DNA of 64,000 bases. It comes from Providencia stuartii (GTDB lineage: Bacteria > Pseudomonadota > Gammaproteobacteria > Enterobacterales > Enterobacteriaceae). The DNA lies in NCBI GenBank assembly GCA_900455155.1, contig UGUC01000004.1:310001-374000 (forward strand). Reading direction: 5' to 3'. The first letter of the stretch is position 1. Every line of letters begins with the position of its first letter. Below the pieces are notes generated by a model, which searched no databases, had not been told where the DNA came from, and saw only the letters and a program-made list of their open reading frames with translations. Of the stretch, positions 9,043-18,900 are shown piece after piece. The translations under genes were made by a program, and so were the position numbers.

Positions 9043-10395
9043 TTATCTAAAGCAGATCTCAGCCCAACGGGTGAGGCCAGCGGTGACTGAGCCAAAATCA
9101 TTGCCTCGGACAATAGGAATATTGGGTAATTCTTGTTTTATGGCCTGACATAGGACGGGGGATTGGGCAGAGCCTCCTGTCATAAATATCGCGTTTGGTT
9201 GCACACCACCTTGTGTCACGGCTTCTTTAACCAGCTCTATCATTTTACTTTTTGGTGATTCGATAGCCTCTACCATCTGGTCACGGTGAATATTAATTTC
9301 GAGAGTCTCATTCATTAATTCAATATGAGCCAAGTAATTTTCACTGTCTGATAAAGCAATTTTCGCTTCTTCAGCGCGGCGCACTAAGCGATAGCCAAGG
9401 GTTTCATTATAAACCTCAATAAGACGCAGCAATTTTTCAGGCTCTTGTGCCTCTTGGCGTAATCGATTGAGCGCTGTTAAATTCTGTTTTGCATAAAATT
9501 CTTTTTGTGCTTCCACATTATTAATCGCGATAGGATTCCAAAACTGGCTTATCGGCATTTTAATTCCAGATACTGTTTGGCTGCTCATACCAAATGAGTC
9601 CATTAATTGTTTTAAAGCCAAATAAATATCAAGGTCGTTACCACCAATACGTTGACCAGTGTGAGCTAATAGACTTGCTGTTCGGTCGGTTTTACCTTGA
9701 TAACTTGGCCCCATATTGATCAGTGAACAGTCGGTTGTGCCTCCACCGATATCGACAACTAATATAGTTTGGTCTTGCGTTAAAGCCGCTTCATATTCAA
9801 GCCCAGCGGCAACTGGCTCAAATTGAAAGGCAATATTTTTAAACCCAGCGCGTTTTGCGGCTTTAATAAGAATAGCTTCAGCTTGCTGATTAGCTAATTC
9901 ACCACCACGGCCATGAAAGTTAATTGGGCGGCCAATGACAGTATCAGTAATTGTGTGTTGTAAATGCAGTTCGGCTTTTTGTTTAATATTCGCCATCATG
10001 GCGCACACTAAATCTTCAAAGAAACTGAGTTGCACTTCGTGAAGGCCTGAAGCACCAAGAAAGGATTTTGGTGACTTGACATAATAGACATCGCGAGGAT
10101 CTTTTAGGTATAGCTCTAATGCTGCTTGGCCAAAAACAATATCCTCAGGAAGTAGTTCAATCCCTTCTTCACGGTTATATGCGATGGAACGCCTCAGTAT
10201 TTGTTCGCCCACTTCATCTGACGGTAATATATTAAGATGACGGAATAAATGTTCAGAAACAGATTCTCGAGTTGGCGCGCAAAGGGTTGACGGAATATAA
10301 GCACTATCACCTTCTAATGGTAACAGTGTAGGCTTTCCCTTATCCATAATTGCGACCGCGCAGTTTGATGTTCCGTAGTCAAAACCAATAAACAT
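9043..10395 (-). CDS. yegD: Hsp70-family molecular chaperone YegD
   Basis: This 450-residue protein has the actin-like ATPase fold of the Hsp70 superfamily. Phosphate-1 motif G-F-D-Y-G-T-S-N is at residues 4-11, phosphate-2 motif V-V-D-I-G-G-G-T-T-D is near residue 216, and an adenosine motif M-T-G-G-S-A is near residue 405. It lacks the substrate-binding domain and lid of DnaK, matching the short YegD type. The role is poorly defined; a stand-alone chaperone-like ATPase is inferred. TGGGGG shortly before the ATG serves as ribosome site. It is transcribed alone and ends at the hairpin at 9011-9035. Confidence 0.9.
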   Translation of the reverse strand: MFIGFDYGTSNCAVAIMDKGKPTLLPLEGDSAYIPSTLCAPTRESVSEHLFRHLNILPSDEVGEQILRRSIAYNREEGIELLPEDIVFGQAALELYLKDPRDVYYVKSPKSFLGASGLHEVQLSFFEDLVCAMMANIKQKAELHLQHTITDTVIGRPINFHGRGGELANQQAEAILIKAAKRAGFKNIAFQFEPVAAGLEYEAALTQDQTILVVDIGGGTTDCSLINMGPSYQGKTDRTASLLAHTGQRIGGNDLDIYLALKQLMDSFGMSSQTVSGIKMPISQFWNPIAINNVEAQKEFYAKQNLTALNRLRQEAQEPEKLLRLIEVYNETLGYRLVRRAEEAKIALSDSENYLAHIELMNETLEINIHRDQMVEAIESPKSKMIELVKEAVTQGGVQPNAIFMTGGSAQSPVLCQAIKQELPNIPIVRGNDFGSVTAGLTRWAEICFR

Positions 10396-10468
10396 TTTGC
10401 CCCCAATGCTTTAATTACTCGCCGAAAAGGCGGCAAACTTTACCGGAAGCGCTGGCGAATTACTACTA

Positions 10469-11124
10469 CTAAAATGACATTGCAAATATGAATATAGTCG
10501 CAATCGTGTTATTTAAAGCGTGGAGTAATATTGGTGCAATTAATGAGCGAGTGCTGATCCTTACATGGCATAAAATAGCGCCCATTATAAAGATAGTAAT
10601 AAGGGTATTTACAGATTGATACTGTGAGTGTATTGAAGCAAATAAAAATGAAGAAGCGATAATGGCTATCCATTTTCCAGCCGTGCCATACCACATGCCC
10701 CGCATTAAGTAAAAAGCCTCTAAATATAATTTCTTCGCTAATCGGGGCTGCGATAATAATCGTTATTACATAGAGAAAAAAGGCAAAGCCAGTCATGTGA
10801 CTGATACTTTTCAAGCCACTCTTCTTGTGCTCCCAATAGCATATTGAGAAATATTAAGCCAAATATAGCCAAGATGGGGAGTTTTAATTCATTTAAATTG
10901 GTTTTACCGATAGGCATAAGTTTGAAGCTATTTTGGTAAAAAAACCAACAAACTAAGGCGCAAGGCAACAGTAATAGCAATGATATAGCGGGGATAGCAT
11001 ATTGGGATTGCAGTAACAAAAGTGCATTAGGCATCAACAGTATAATGAATGAAGAAAAAAACCAAGCGACAAATGCTCCGATGCAAATGAGTAAATGAGT
11101 GAGGCGGCTTTTAGGTGGATTCAT
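10469..11124 (-). pseudogene. CPBP-family intramembrane glutamic protease (two frame breaks)
   Basis: Three overlapping minus-strand frames together encode a multi-spanning membrane protein of about 217 residues. The CPBP (CAAX protease and bacteriocin-processing, Abi) motifs are present: E-E-I-I-F-R-G-F (the catalytic E-E-x3-R), F-A-S-I-H-S and L-L-H-A-L-N-N-T. Members are intramembrane glutamic proteases; some give bacteriocin self-immunity, and the substrate is unknown here. Both breaks are one extra base. One lies near 10805-10825 and one in the C4 run 10698-10701, where removing one C gives a continuous L-N-A-G-M-W-Y-G. I expect the real gene to be intact. Confidence 0.75.
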
Positions 11125-11389
11125 ATAAGTATATCCTTTTTTAATAACAACGTTAAATTCCTTAATTTCACTTAGTTAATATACAAAAATTTTAGATAAA
11201 TTCATCTATTAAATGCATTGTATAGCAGTTAGTTAGCGCCTCTATGAGTGAGTAATAAAAAGTCATACCAAAGAAAAATAGAGGAATGAGTAAATTTAAC
11301 GAAGTTATCTCAAATATTTATTTTAGCGAATGCCAATATAGGGTAGCTTAATGGAAAATCATTAAACATTCGCAAACTGGAGCTTATGG

Positions 11390-12590
11390 ATGCTAATTGT
11401 AGAGATGTTAAGTACCGGAGATGAGGTACTGCATGGGCAAATTATTGATACTAACGCAGCTTGGTTATCTGATTGCTTTTTTCAAGAAGGCTTCCCACTG
11501 AGTGGGCGAACGACAGTTGGTGATAATCTGAATGACCTAGTACACACTTTACAAGCGCGAAGTCAACATGCAGATATTCTGATCGTTAATGGTGGACTAG
11601 GACCAACTCGTGATGATTTAAGTACTTTGGCGGCAGCAACGGCTGCTGGGGGTGCCCTTAGTTGAGCATGCTGAATGGATTACGGTTATGGAACGCTATT
11701 TTGCTTCCAGAGAATGGGTAATGCCAGAAACGAATCGTAAGCAAGCGCTGTTACCGGAAGGTGCAGAATTGGTGGATAACCCGATTGGTACGGCATGTGG
11801 TTTTGCCATGGAGCTCAATGGTTGTTGGTTATTTTTTACGCCTGGCGTACCTTCAGAGTTTAAAGTGATGGTACATGATCAAATTTTGCCAAGATTACGC
11901 CAACGATATCCATTGAACGAACCCCCGTTATGCCTACGTTTAGCCAGTTTTGGACGAAGTGAGAGTAGTTTAGCTAAGCAATTTGATTCACTCGCTCTTC
12001 CGGAAGGCTGTGTACTTGGATACCGCTCCTCTATGCCTATTATTGAATTGAAACTCACAGGGCCTGCAACATTGAAAGAGGAAATGTTAGCGCAATGGCA
12101 AGTGATCAAAGAAGGTGTTGGTGAAAATGTAGTTTTTGAGGGTATTGAAGGCTTACCTAGCGTGATATGCCGTGAGTTAAATGAAAAACAGCTTAGGGTT
12201 GCTATTTGTGAAGAGTTTAGCGCAGGTTTACTCAATTGGACTTTAAATGCAGTATCGGCCCCACTCAATGGCTGTAAAGTGATAAACCAACAAGAAGACC
12301 AGAGTTTATTAGCACTGATAGGCCATGCTAGTGAGGTCGCTAAACAAGAAAAAGCACATATTGGTTTAGCGGTTGGAGGCGCTAACGATGGCTGTCTATC
12401 ATTAGCATTATATACATCCGAAAAAAGCTATGCCCAGCGTGTACGTTATATGCCAAGTAATCACAGTACTAAGGTCAAACAAGATGTCAGTGTGATGTTA
12501 ATGTTGGATATGTTGCAACGTTGGCTCAAGGGGCGCGACGTTTTTGGCCAATATGAGTGGTTAGCGCAATCAGAGACATTAGTTCGTTAA
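11390..12590 (+). CDS. yfaY: CinA-like protein YfaY (frame broken at a G5 run)
   Basis: The N-terminal part is a MoaB/MogA-like competence-damage domain: S-T-G-D-E-V-L-x-G-x-I-x-D-T-N at residues 8-22 and N-G-G-L-G-P-T-x-D-D near residue 68. Then come N-P-x-G-T-A-x-G-F and F-F-T-P-G-V-P-S-E-F, as in CinA. The C-terminal PncC-like domain is degenerate: the usual E-S-C-T-G-G nucleophile site reads E-E-F-S-A-G, as in other YfaY proteins, so NMN deamidase activity is unlikely. One G too many in 11648-11652 splits the frame; the corrected length is about 400 residues. The ATG at 11390 is chosen over 11386 because GGAG precedes it by a normal distance and only this frame fits the family. Confidence 0.82.
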
Positions 12591-12602
12591 TATTACAATC
12601 TT

Positions 12603-12637
12603 CGCTGTGTTTGATATGTCAAAACACAGCGTTTTTT
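12603..12637 (+). terminator. Rho-independent terminator of yfaY
   Basis: CGCTGTGTTT (12603-12612) pairs with AAACACAGCG (12622-12631) over a 9-nt loop and is followed directly by six Ts. Confidence 0.9.
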
Positions 12638-13567
12638 AATCACACATAATCATCATCGATTAGTGGGTTTACCTAGGGTTTTTATATTATATTTCAAATA
12701 TTGGTATTTTTACTTAATAAACCTAAGGGTATTCATCTTATTTAAGTTTCGGGGGCGAGAAATAAGAATTTTTAAGATGAATTTAAATGGTTAGAAAAAT
12801 CGATTTTGCTAAATAAACGCATAATTATTAAATTGGAGTGACTGTTTTAATGCTGACAAATTATTTTATGTTATAGGGTTATGATATGAGAAATATACAC
12901 ATCTTCCTTCCATTTTAAATGAGGCGTATTATGCATAAGGCATTATGAATCTTTTAAAATAGCGGGTAATTAAGTAGGAAATAAACAAGGGTTATGATAA
13001 TAGATATTATTTGGTATTTCCTTAGATAGTAGACTAGGATATGAAAGTATCGAGTGGGATGGACTAGAGAAAGTGGTAACTAGCTCGGTGTTTATTAAAT
13101 ACTGCTTCAGTATGGGGTGAAGGTCATTAGTAAGGATATAATCGAAGTGGATACTCCCATGATGGTAAAATGCTTATTTATGCGGGCTAGGAACGAGTTC
13201 AGTCTCCCCGCTGTAACGGATTAAAAAGGAATAATGAATTAGAACATGATATCTGCCAGTGTTTACCAAAATTGAGCGATCTGATCATTATTAATTTAAC
13301 ACTGACTCAAGCTTAGACAGTGATTTTTAACCATGGGTGGCTTAAAAATTTAAATTAACGAGGAATAATCCATTGAGTCTACTCACTGCGATTAACTGGC
13401 ATTATTTTTTGGTGTATTAACAATGAAACGTACAAATGGTGTTTGGTATAAATTGGTTTTAAATTCCCCTTATTTACCAGACCGGCCTTAGATTTGAAAG
13501 ATAGTGCTTAATTTTATTATCAAAGTGCATTCCATTTATTTTTATATTACCTATTTGGAATTATTTC
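12638..13567. other. 930-bp stretch without a gene
   Basis: All frames are closed by frequent stops on both strands. I found no hairpin terminator, RNA gene or recognisable protein fragment. Base composition is like other spacers here. It is long for a bacterial spacer and may be a fully decayed gene. Confidence 0.35.
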
Positions 13568-14951
13568 ATGTTTATATCACAGCATCATTGTAGTATCGCT
13601 AAATTCGCTATTCTATCTACTGTTTTTGCAGGAGCAGTAGTGTGTCAGTCTGTTGCACAAGCACAGCGTACACCCGTTGAAATTATTCATGATATGGGCG
13701 TGCAATTAATTAACGGTGATGGCGTTCCGGTCGATTTAATTAAAGGCCGTTATTATATCCATCAATCAGCTATACGAGGATATCCCCTCGGGCAGCTTCA
13801 TCTAGGGATTTTATTTTATTTTGGTGATGGCGGCGTACAAAATACCGCTTGCGCGCAATGGTGGTTAGAAAAAGCATTACAGGCGGAAGGGGAAGTGCAT
13901 GACATTGCAAAGGATTTTCTTTCTGACATTCAAAAAGAAACTGCAATGTCATCGTCTCGTGTGCTCATGACAGTGCCAGATCAAAAGCTGTGTCAGCAGT
14001 TACCTAAAATAGCAAATGACCATATTGGAGTGCATCCCTTTAAGTTAGAGCCAAAGCCAGAATCGAAAATTGATCTTGTATTACTGCAAAAGGCTATCAT
14101 TTCAGTGCCCATATTTGACCCTACTATCCAATCGTTAAAAAGGAACCAATTTCAGACAAAAATTGCAGCTATTCCTAGCTTAAGCCATGTTATTCGTAGC
14201 AGTATTGAAATCTATGATGACGCACTAAATGGCTTATCAAAGAAATGGATATTACTTTCACGCCATATTTTAAATAATCAGGTGTCAGTAGAACAAATAA
14301 ACCCGGTTGGTATTGTTAATCACTCCCCTGAAAAAACAGAACAAGTTACATCGGCTATCCCGTTATCACCTGAGCAACAAGGTGAGCTTGCCAAACATGC
14401 AACTGTACCAATGGCTCCATCAATAGAAGGATCAGCAAACGTTAAAGAGAAAGTTGCTGATTCATTGAATTCTGAAGTTTCTGAAAAAAGGGTTGATACA
14501 AAGCTAACTCAGTTGGCGTCTACGCTATCTAATTTGCCTAAGGATGGAATATTCCATTTTAGAATTGAACTGAAGGAAACCGTGGTTAAAGAGGAGGCGG
14601 CATCTGGAATGGAGAAAACGGTTGAAGTAGCCAAGAAGCCTTCGTCAGACATGAAACCTATGTATAATTTAGGGGGCGATCCTCGCACTGCATCCCCTCG
14701 GCATTACACATTGCAGATTGGTAGTGCCAGTTCACCGGCTGGTCTCTATGAACATGCGCGCCGCCATAAATTGTCAAATTATTTAGTGTATGAAACTGTT
14801 CGTCATGGTCGCCAATGGTATGTATTGGTTTATGGTGAATTCTCTAATATAGCTTCTGCAAAACGAGCATTGAAAAATTTACCCTCCGGCAATTCAACGT
14901 GATAAGCCGTGGGTACGTAGTTTACGGCATGTTCAATCAGAACTTCATTAA
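13568..14951 (+). CDS. Exported Sel1-repeat and SPOR-domain protein (frame broken just before the end)
   Basis: The protein starts with a signal peptide (hydrophobic to about residue 32, A-Q-A). Next is a Sel1-like repeat region (about residues 60-105, with G-x3-G-Q-L-H-L-G-I-L-F-Y-F-G-D-G). A long polar, probably disordered middle follows, then a C-terminal SPOR domain from about residue 377 (H-Y-T-L-Q-I-G, then W-Y-V-L-V-Y-G). SPOR domains bind septal, denuded peptidoglycan. The wording of this one resembles DamX, but the architecture differs because DamX is membrane-anchored. One extra C in C3 14882-14884 truncates it at 14902. Without it the frame continues through D-K-P-W-V-R-S-L-R-H-V-Q to 14951, matching the end of DamX. 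A role at the division site is inferred. Confidence 0.72.
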
Positions 14952-14978
14952 TGTATCGTGGGGCCTTAGGGGAGGTAA

Positions 14979-15335
14979 TTAATCAATGGGGAGAGCAGAC
15001 CGTATCTTTGTTATGGCATGCTGTAGTGAGACTTCCCCAGCCACGATAGCAACCAAACGTGAGTCGTTAAATAATGCGATTGAAGGCACCGATTTAATAC
15101 CATACATCGGTGCTAGAGTAGGTGATTGAGCGATGTCAACGATGCCAAAATTAATGGCTGAGCTATCCAAATATAGAGGGAGTTGCTCAAAGATCGGTTG
15201 CATATTTTTACAAGGCTGGCACCAAGAGGCAGAAAAATAAATAATAGCTATCTGCCCTTGTTGTTCTGGATTAAAAAGCGCTTCTGTAAAACTTTGTTGA
15301 TCGAGGTGTTTTATTATTGGCATAGTGTGAGCCAT
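14979..15335 (-). CDS. Thioredoxin-family protein
   Basis: This 118-residue thioredoxin fold has the active site W-C-Q-P-C-K at residues 38-43 (usual W-C-G-P-C-K) and the cis-proline motif S-V-P-S near residue 83. No signal peptide is seen, so it is probably cytoplasmic. It starts 3 bp after the stop of the upstream exported protein and lacks an obvious ribosome site, so translational coupling is likely. A disulfide reductase or redox-chaperone role follows from the family. It is distinct from TrxA, and the specific partner is unknown. Confidence 0.85.
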   Translation of the reverse strand: MAHTMPIIKHLDQQSFTEALFNPEQQGQIAIIYFSASWCQPCKNMQPIFEQLPLYLDSSAINFGIVDIAQSPTLAPMYGIKSVPSIALFNDSRLVAIVAGEVSLQHAITKIRSALPID

Positions 15336-15338
15336 TAT

Positions 15339-15788
15339 TTAATCATCACTTGGCAAATCGAAAATATGTTCATGAAGGTTATCAACAATGGTATTTGGCA
15401 AACAAGAGATAGAAGTAAGTAATTTATCTTTTTGATATACATCCACATGAGCGATATGCTTTGAGTCTAAATAGGAAGAGGAAACGGTATAGGTATAGTC
15501 GCCATTTCTAAAATCAACCTCATAGATTTTTCCATTGAATCTATCTCCCTTAGGGGTGAGATAACGTGCAGCTAATTGTTCAGGCTTTCTTACCATAGTG
15601 ATATCAGGTTTTTGATTAAGTTTGCCGAATTGATAAATGTACTGACCATTTGCTAGGCTGATATTAACCTTTTTTTGGTTTTTATTCACACACTGGAATA
15701 CTGTGACTGTGTGGGTATTGGCAAGGCCGATTGGGGAAAATAGGCTAGCCGATAGGATACAAAGCAGTATATGACGATAATTGGTCAT
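15339..15788 (-). CDS. Exported protein of unknown function
   Basis: This 149-residue protein has a clear signal peptide (hydrophobic residues 6-22, cleavage probably after G-L-A-N or nearby). Two cysteines in the mature part (near residues 33 and 129) could form a disulfide. I do not recognise the family. It is followed at once by the thioredoxin-like gene on the same strand, which probably shares its transcript. Confidence 0.6.
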   Translation of the reverse strand: MTNYRHILLCILSASLFSPIGLANTHTVTVFQCVNKNQKKVNISLANGQYIYQFGKLNQKPDITMVRKPEQLAARYLTPKGDRFNGKIYEVDFRNGDYTYTVSSSYLDSKHIAHVDVYQKDKLLTSISCLPNTIVDNLHEHIFDLPSDD

Positions 15789-16380
15789 AGTGATTTCCTA
15801 ATGCACTTGTTATTTAACACCATATCTTAATGGCTATTTATGAAAGAATGAACCGAATATAGTGGTTATTTGCGATATATCACATAAGAGAATCAATCAA
15901 CGGATACAGCACCTTTGGATTACACCATCGATAGAAACTCAAGCTTAGTAAAATTAACAAACTAAGAAGTGATAGCTTAATAACCGCTCATGGAGAGAAG
16001 AAAAAGGATGATGCTATCACTTTGATGAAGTATTATGTTTTTTGAGCTTTTTTCCTTTTTACAATTTGATTACGTCTTTTCCATTTACGCATCTCTGTTT
16101 CGGAGTTGAATTTTTTGTATTTTCATACGCCATTATCTTATAAAGCATTGAGTGTTTTTAAGACGTAACCATATTTTGGGATTTAAAAAAAAATGTTAAA
16201 AACAAACCCAAAGGAATAGGAATTTTCAGGGTGACTGGGTGATTGTGCCTGAGCATGGCTCTGATGAGCTTAGGTTGGGAGCGGCGGGCTGTTTTAGTCA
16301 ATTAACTCATTTTTAATATAATGGGCATGGCGAGGGTAAACAGGCAGTACCCATATCGTATATACAATGTTTAACGGTAC
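15789..16380. other. Intergenic region with no clear gene
   Basis: No frame of more than about 60 codons is convincing. On the minus strand near 16040-16100 there is a very short basic frame (starting M-R-K-W-K-R-R-N-Q), too small and without a ribosome site to call. The rest is AT-rich spacer. Confidence 0.35.
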
Positions 16381-16677
16381 CTAAAATGGCATGCAGAGAT
16401 TAAATCTCAGGAAAAAGGACCAATAGATATAAAAGCCAGCAATCAAAATACATAAATAGCGTATTTTCTTATTTCTAATTATAAATAATGGCACTAGCAA
16501 CGGTAAAATAACCAACATTGGCTCTAGTGTATATCTTCCTCCCATGGGTAACTGACATAAGTTTGTTATTTCACTCTCCCCAATCATCCATTCATAATCG
16601 GATATAGAAAAAACCGTTATCATCATGCATAAGAAAAACATATAAATGATAATTATTGTATTATATATGTATTTCAT
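16381..16677 (-). CDS. Small membrane protein, possibly YjeO-like (DUF2645)
   Basis: This 98-residue protein has three hydrophobic segments (about residues 5-25, 50-65 and 72-90) and a loop containing S-D-Y-E-W-M and N-L-C-Q. Size, topology and the S-I-S-D-Y-E-W stretch recall inner-membrane proteins of the DUF2645/YjeO type, but this is from memory and unverified. No neighbour gives a hint of function. Confidence 0.5.
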   Translation of the reverse strand: MKYIYNTIIIIYMFFLCMMITVFSISDYEWMIGESEITNLCQLPMGGRYTLEPMLVILPLLVPLFIIRNKKIRYLCILIAGFYIYWSFFLRFNLCMPF

Positions 16678-16873
16678 ATAAATCAGATTCCTATAATCCC
16701 TTTTATGTAAAACACTACAAGTCTCTCATGTGGCGTTTTATCGCTTCTTCACTTTCATTTAGCCATTTTTACTTGGCGAGAGCCAAGAAAAGCCTCTGGA
16801 GCAGGGCGGCTGCTCTATGAACAGCCTAATGCGGTGACCAATATTAGTTGGCCACGGTATGATTGTTATTTAA

Positions 16874-17215
16874 TTACCACTCCCGTGTTGCAATCAGCTC
16901 CTCCGGATCTGCATCTAAAAAGCCGTATGCCCGAGCAATCAGGTAAAATGATTCGCCGATAGCATCACGGGCAACCGTTTCAATCTCACTGCCCGCCTCT
17001 TCAAAGGCATCTTGCAAATCGTTAAATTCTTCCGTTGACTGCTGTGTCAGCACATACAACTCCGCCAGTCCGTTCGGTGGATTGTTTTCCAGTGTCTCAC
17101 ACAATCGCAGAAGAATGGCCTCACCCTGCTTCACCAGATGATCAGGAAAATAGCTGTCATCATACATTTCACCTAATAAACGGAGCTTCAAAACGTCTGG
17201 GTTGGTTACGGGCAT
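16874..17215 (-). CDS. DUF5713 family protein
   Basis: This 113-residue acidic, soluble, helical protein shows the conserved E-M-Y-D-D-S-Y-F-P near residue 16, E-F-N-D-L near residue 63, E-I-E-T-V-A-R near residue 77 and the C-terminal E-E-L-I-A-T-R-E-W. These fit DUF5713. The function is unknown. AAGGA before the ATG supports the start. Confidence 0.75.
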   Translation of the reverse strand: MPVTNPDVLKLRLLGEMYDDSYFPDHLVKQGEAILLRLCETLENNPPNGLAELYVLTQQSTEEFNDLQDAFEEAGSEIETVARDAIGESFYLIARAYGFLDADPEELIATREW

Positions 17216-17928
17216 TTTTATTCCTTTTGAAAGCGTTATCCTAAAAACAAATTAATGCGGAGATATATTGTAGTGGCACACTGAATGAGAAGCGAGTTGA
17301 CCAATTGAATAACGTGAGGGCGGTAGGCTTTTGCACGGTCTAATAATAGCGCGGTACCTATTTTCTGTGTTTTGGGTTTGAAAAAATCAGCAATAGGCAC
17401 TGTCAATAACACATTTTACAATGTTTGAATGTTTATTTGCGATTATTGCTATTTGGCGTTTGTTTCTGCTAGGGAAAATGCACTTTTAAACGAATGAGTA
17501 ACATAATTTTTATCTTTTCTAGCTAACGACTTTGCTGGGTGCTATTCCTGTGGTGTCTGTGGTGGCATCAGTGCACTACCCAATATGCCTGTTTCTCTTA
17601 GGTTCCTCTCTTCTTTCGTATCTTATGATGGTAAAACCAAACACAATAGCATGAAAGCCTTTGCGTGCTAGGGGGCAAGATCTATTTTAGGAATTTGTGC
17701 GTTTGCTACCATTTCTTTTGAATGCAAATGTAAACTAATATCATTTGTACTAAGTACAAGGTAAGATAGCGCTATTATTTGTGCTATGGGTGGAGTCGGT
17801 GGCAGCGCTATGGGTTCTTTTTAGAAGCTGCTAGCCGCGCTGAGCATTGATGCGTTTACCAAATCGGGTAGATTTATCGGGCTTAAAGCGACAACTCACA
17901 TTATTTAGAGATAGATGGAGGAAATTGG
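17216..17928. other. Spacer upstream of the iron importer operon
   Basis: About 700 bp. Around 17520-17880 several short hydrophobic reading frames are interrupted by stops, possibly a decayed membrane-protein gene, but I cannot identify it. CAAATG and CATTTG form a loose inverted repeat near 17725-17750. I looked for a Fur box before the ABC operon and found none that fits well. Confidence 0.35.
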
Positions 17929-18897
17929 ATGTTTGTAAAATCACTAACTTCAGGGCTCGTCTTAGTGTCAGCCTTAGTATTGGCTGGTTGTGATCAATCT
18001 AAAGAAAAGGCAGAAACTTCTGCACCGGCAGAGAAACAAACGATCACTATCGAGCACGCTCAAGGTAAAACAGAAGTTCCTCGCCATCCTGAAAAAGTGT
18101 TTGTTATGAGTATGGAAACACTGGATATTATGGATGCCTTAGGCGCCCCAGTCGCTGGCCTACCAAAAACAAACGTTCAATTACCTGAATTTTTATCTAA
18201 GTATAACTCCCCGGATTACATCAACGCAGGCACACTATTTGAACCTGCTTATGAAGTGCTGAGCAATGCACAACCTGACTTAATTTTAGCTGGTAGCCGC
18301 GCTCGCGACGCATACGACAAACTCAGTGCTGTTGCGCCAACTATCTCAATGGATATTGATAATAAACGCTTTATTGATAGCTTAACTGAACGCACAACTG
18401 AATTAGGTATGCTATTCGGTAAGGAAGAACAAGCTAAAAAGCTGGTTTCTGATTTCAAAGAAAAAATTGCTCAAATCAAACAAAAAACACCAACCGCAGG
18501 TAAAGCGATGGTGATCTTAGTGAGTGGCGGTAAGATCTCTGCTTATGGTCCAGGCTCACGTTTTGGCTTCATCTTTGATGAACTGGGCTTTGAGCCTGCT
18601 TATGTCTTCACTGAAGATACTGGCAGACATGGCAACATTGTTAACGCAGAATTGCTAGTCAAACTGAATCCAGATTGGTTGTTTGTCATTGACCGTGATA
18701 GCGCAATTGGCCGTACAGATGCTCAGCCAGCAGCCCAAGTTTTAGACAATGCGTTAGTAAGAAAAACATCGGCATGGAATAAACAACAAGTGACTTATCT
18801 TGATCCGTCTGCCGTTTACATCGCTGGTGGCATTCAAACTTATTCTCAGTTAATGGATGATGTTAATAACGCATTAGAAAAAAACCAAACAAACTAA
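17929..18897 (+). CDS. Siderophore ABC transporter, substrate-binding lipoprotein
   Basis: This 322-residue periplasmic binding protein has a lipobox (V-L-A-G-C, Cys at about 20). The fold and motifs match the class III iron-siderophore binders of the FatB/CeuE/YclQ/VctP group: V-P-x-H-P-E-K-V-F-V near residue 50, then two lobes joined by a long helix. These bind ferric catecholate or carboxylate siderophores after outer-membrane uptake. GGAGG precedes the ATG. It is first in a four-gene operon: binding protein, two permeases, ATPase. Confidence 0.9.
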   Translation: MFVKSLTSGLVLVSALVLAGCDQSKEKAETSAPAEKQTITIEHAQGKTEVPRHPEKVFVMSMETLDIMDALGAPVAGLPKTNVQLPEFLSKYNSPDYINAGTLFEPAYEVLSNAQPDLILAGSRARDAYDKLSAVAPTISMDIDNKRFIDSLTERTTELGMLFGKEEQAKKLVSDFKEKIAQIKQKTPTAGKAMVILVSGGKISAYGPGSRFGFIFDELGFEPAYVFTEDTGRHGNIVNAELLVKLNPDWLFVIDRDSAIGRTDAQPAAQVLDNALVRKTSAWNKQQVTYLDPSAVYIAGGIQTYSQLMDDVNNALEKNQTN

Positions 18898-18900
18898 TCA

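Noticed and set aside
17216..17928. Fur box before the siderophore ABC operon
   Set aside because: No 19-bp stretch resembles the Fur consensus well enough; the loose CAAATG/CATTTG repeat does not fit.
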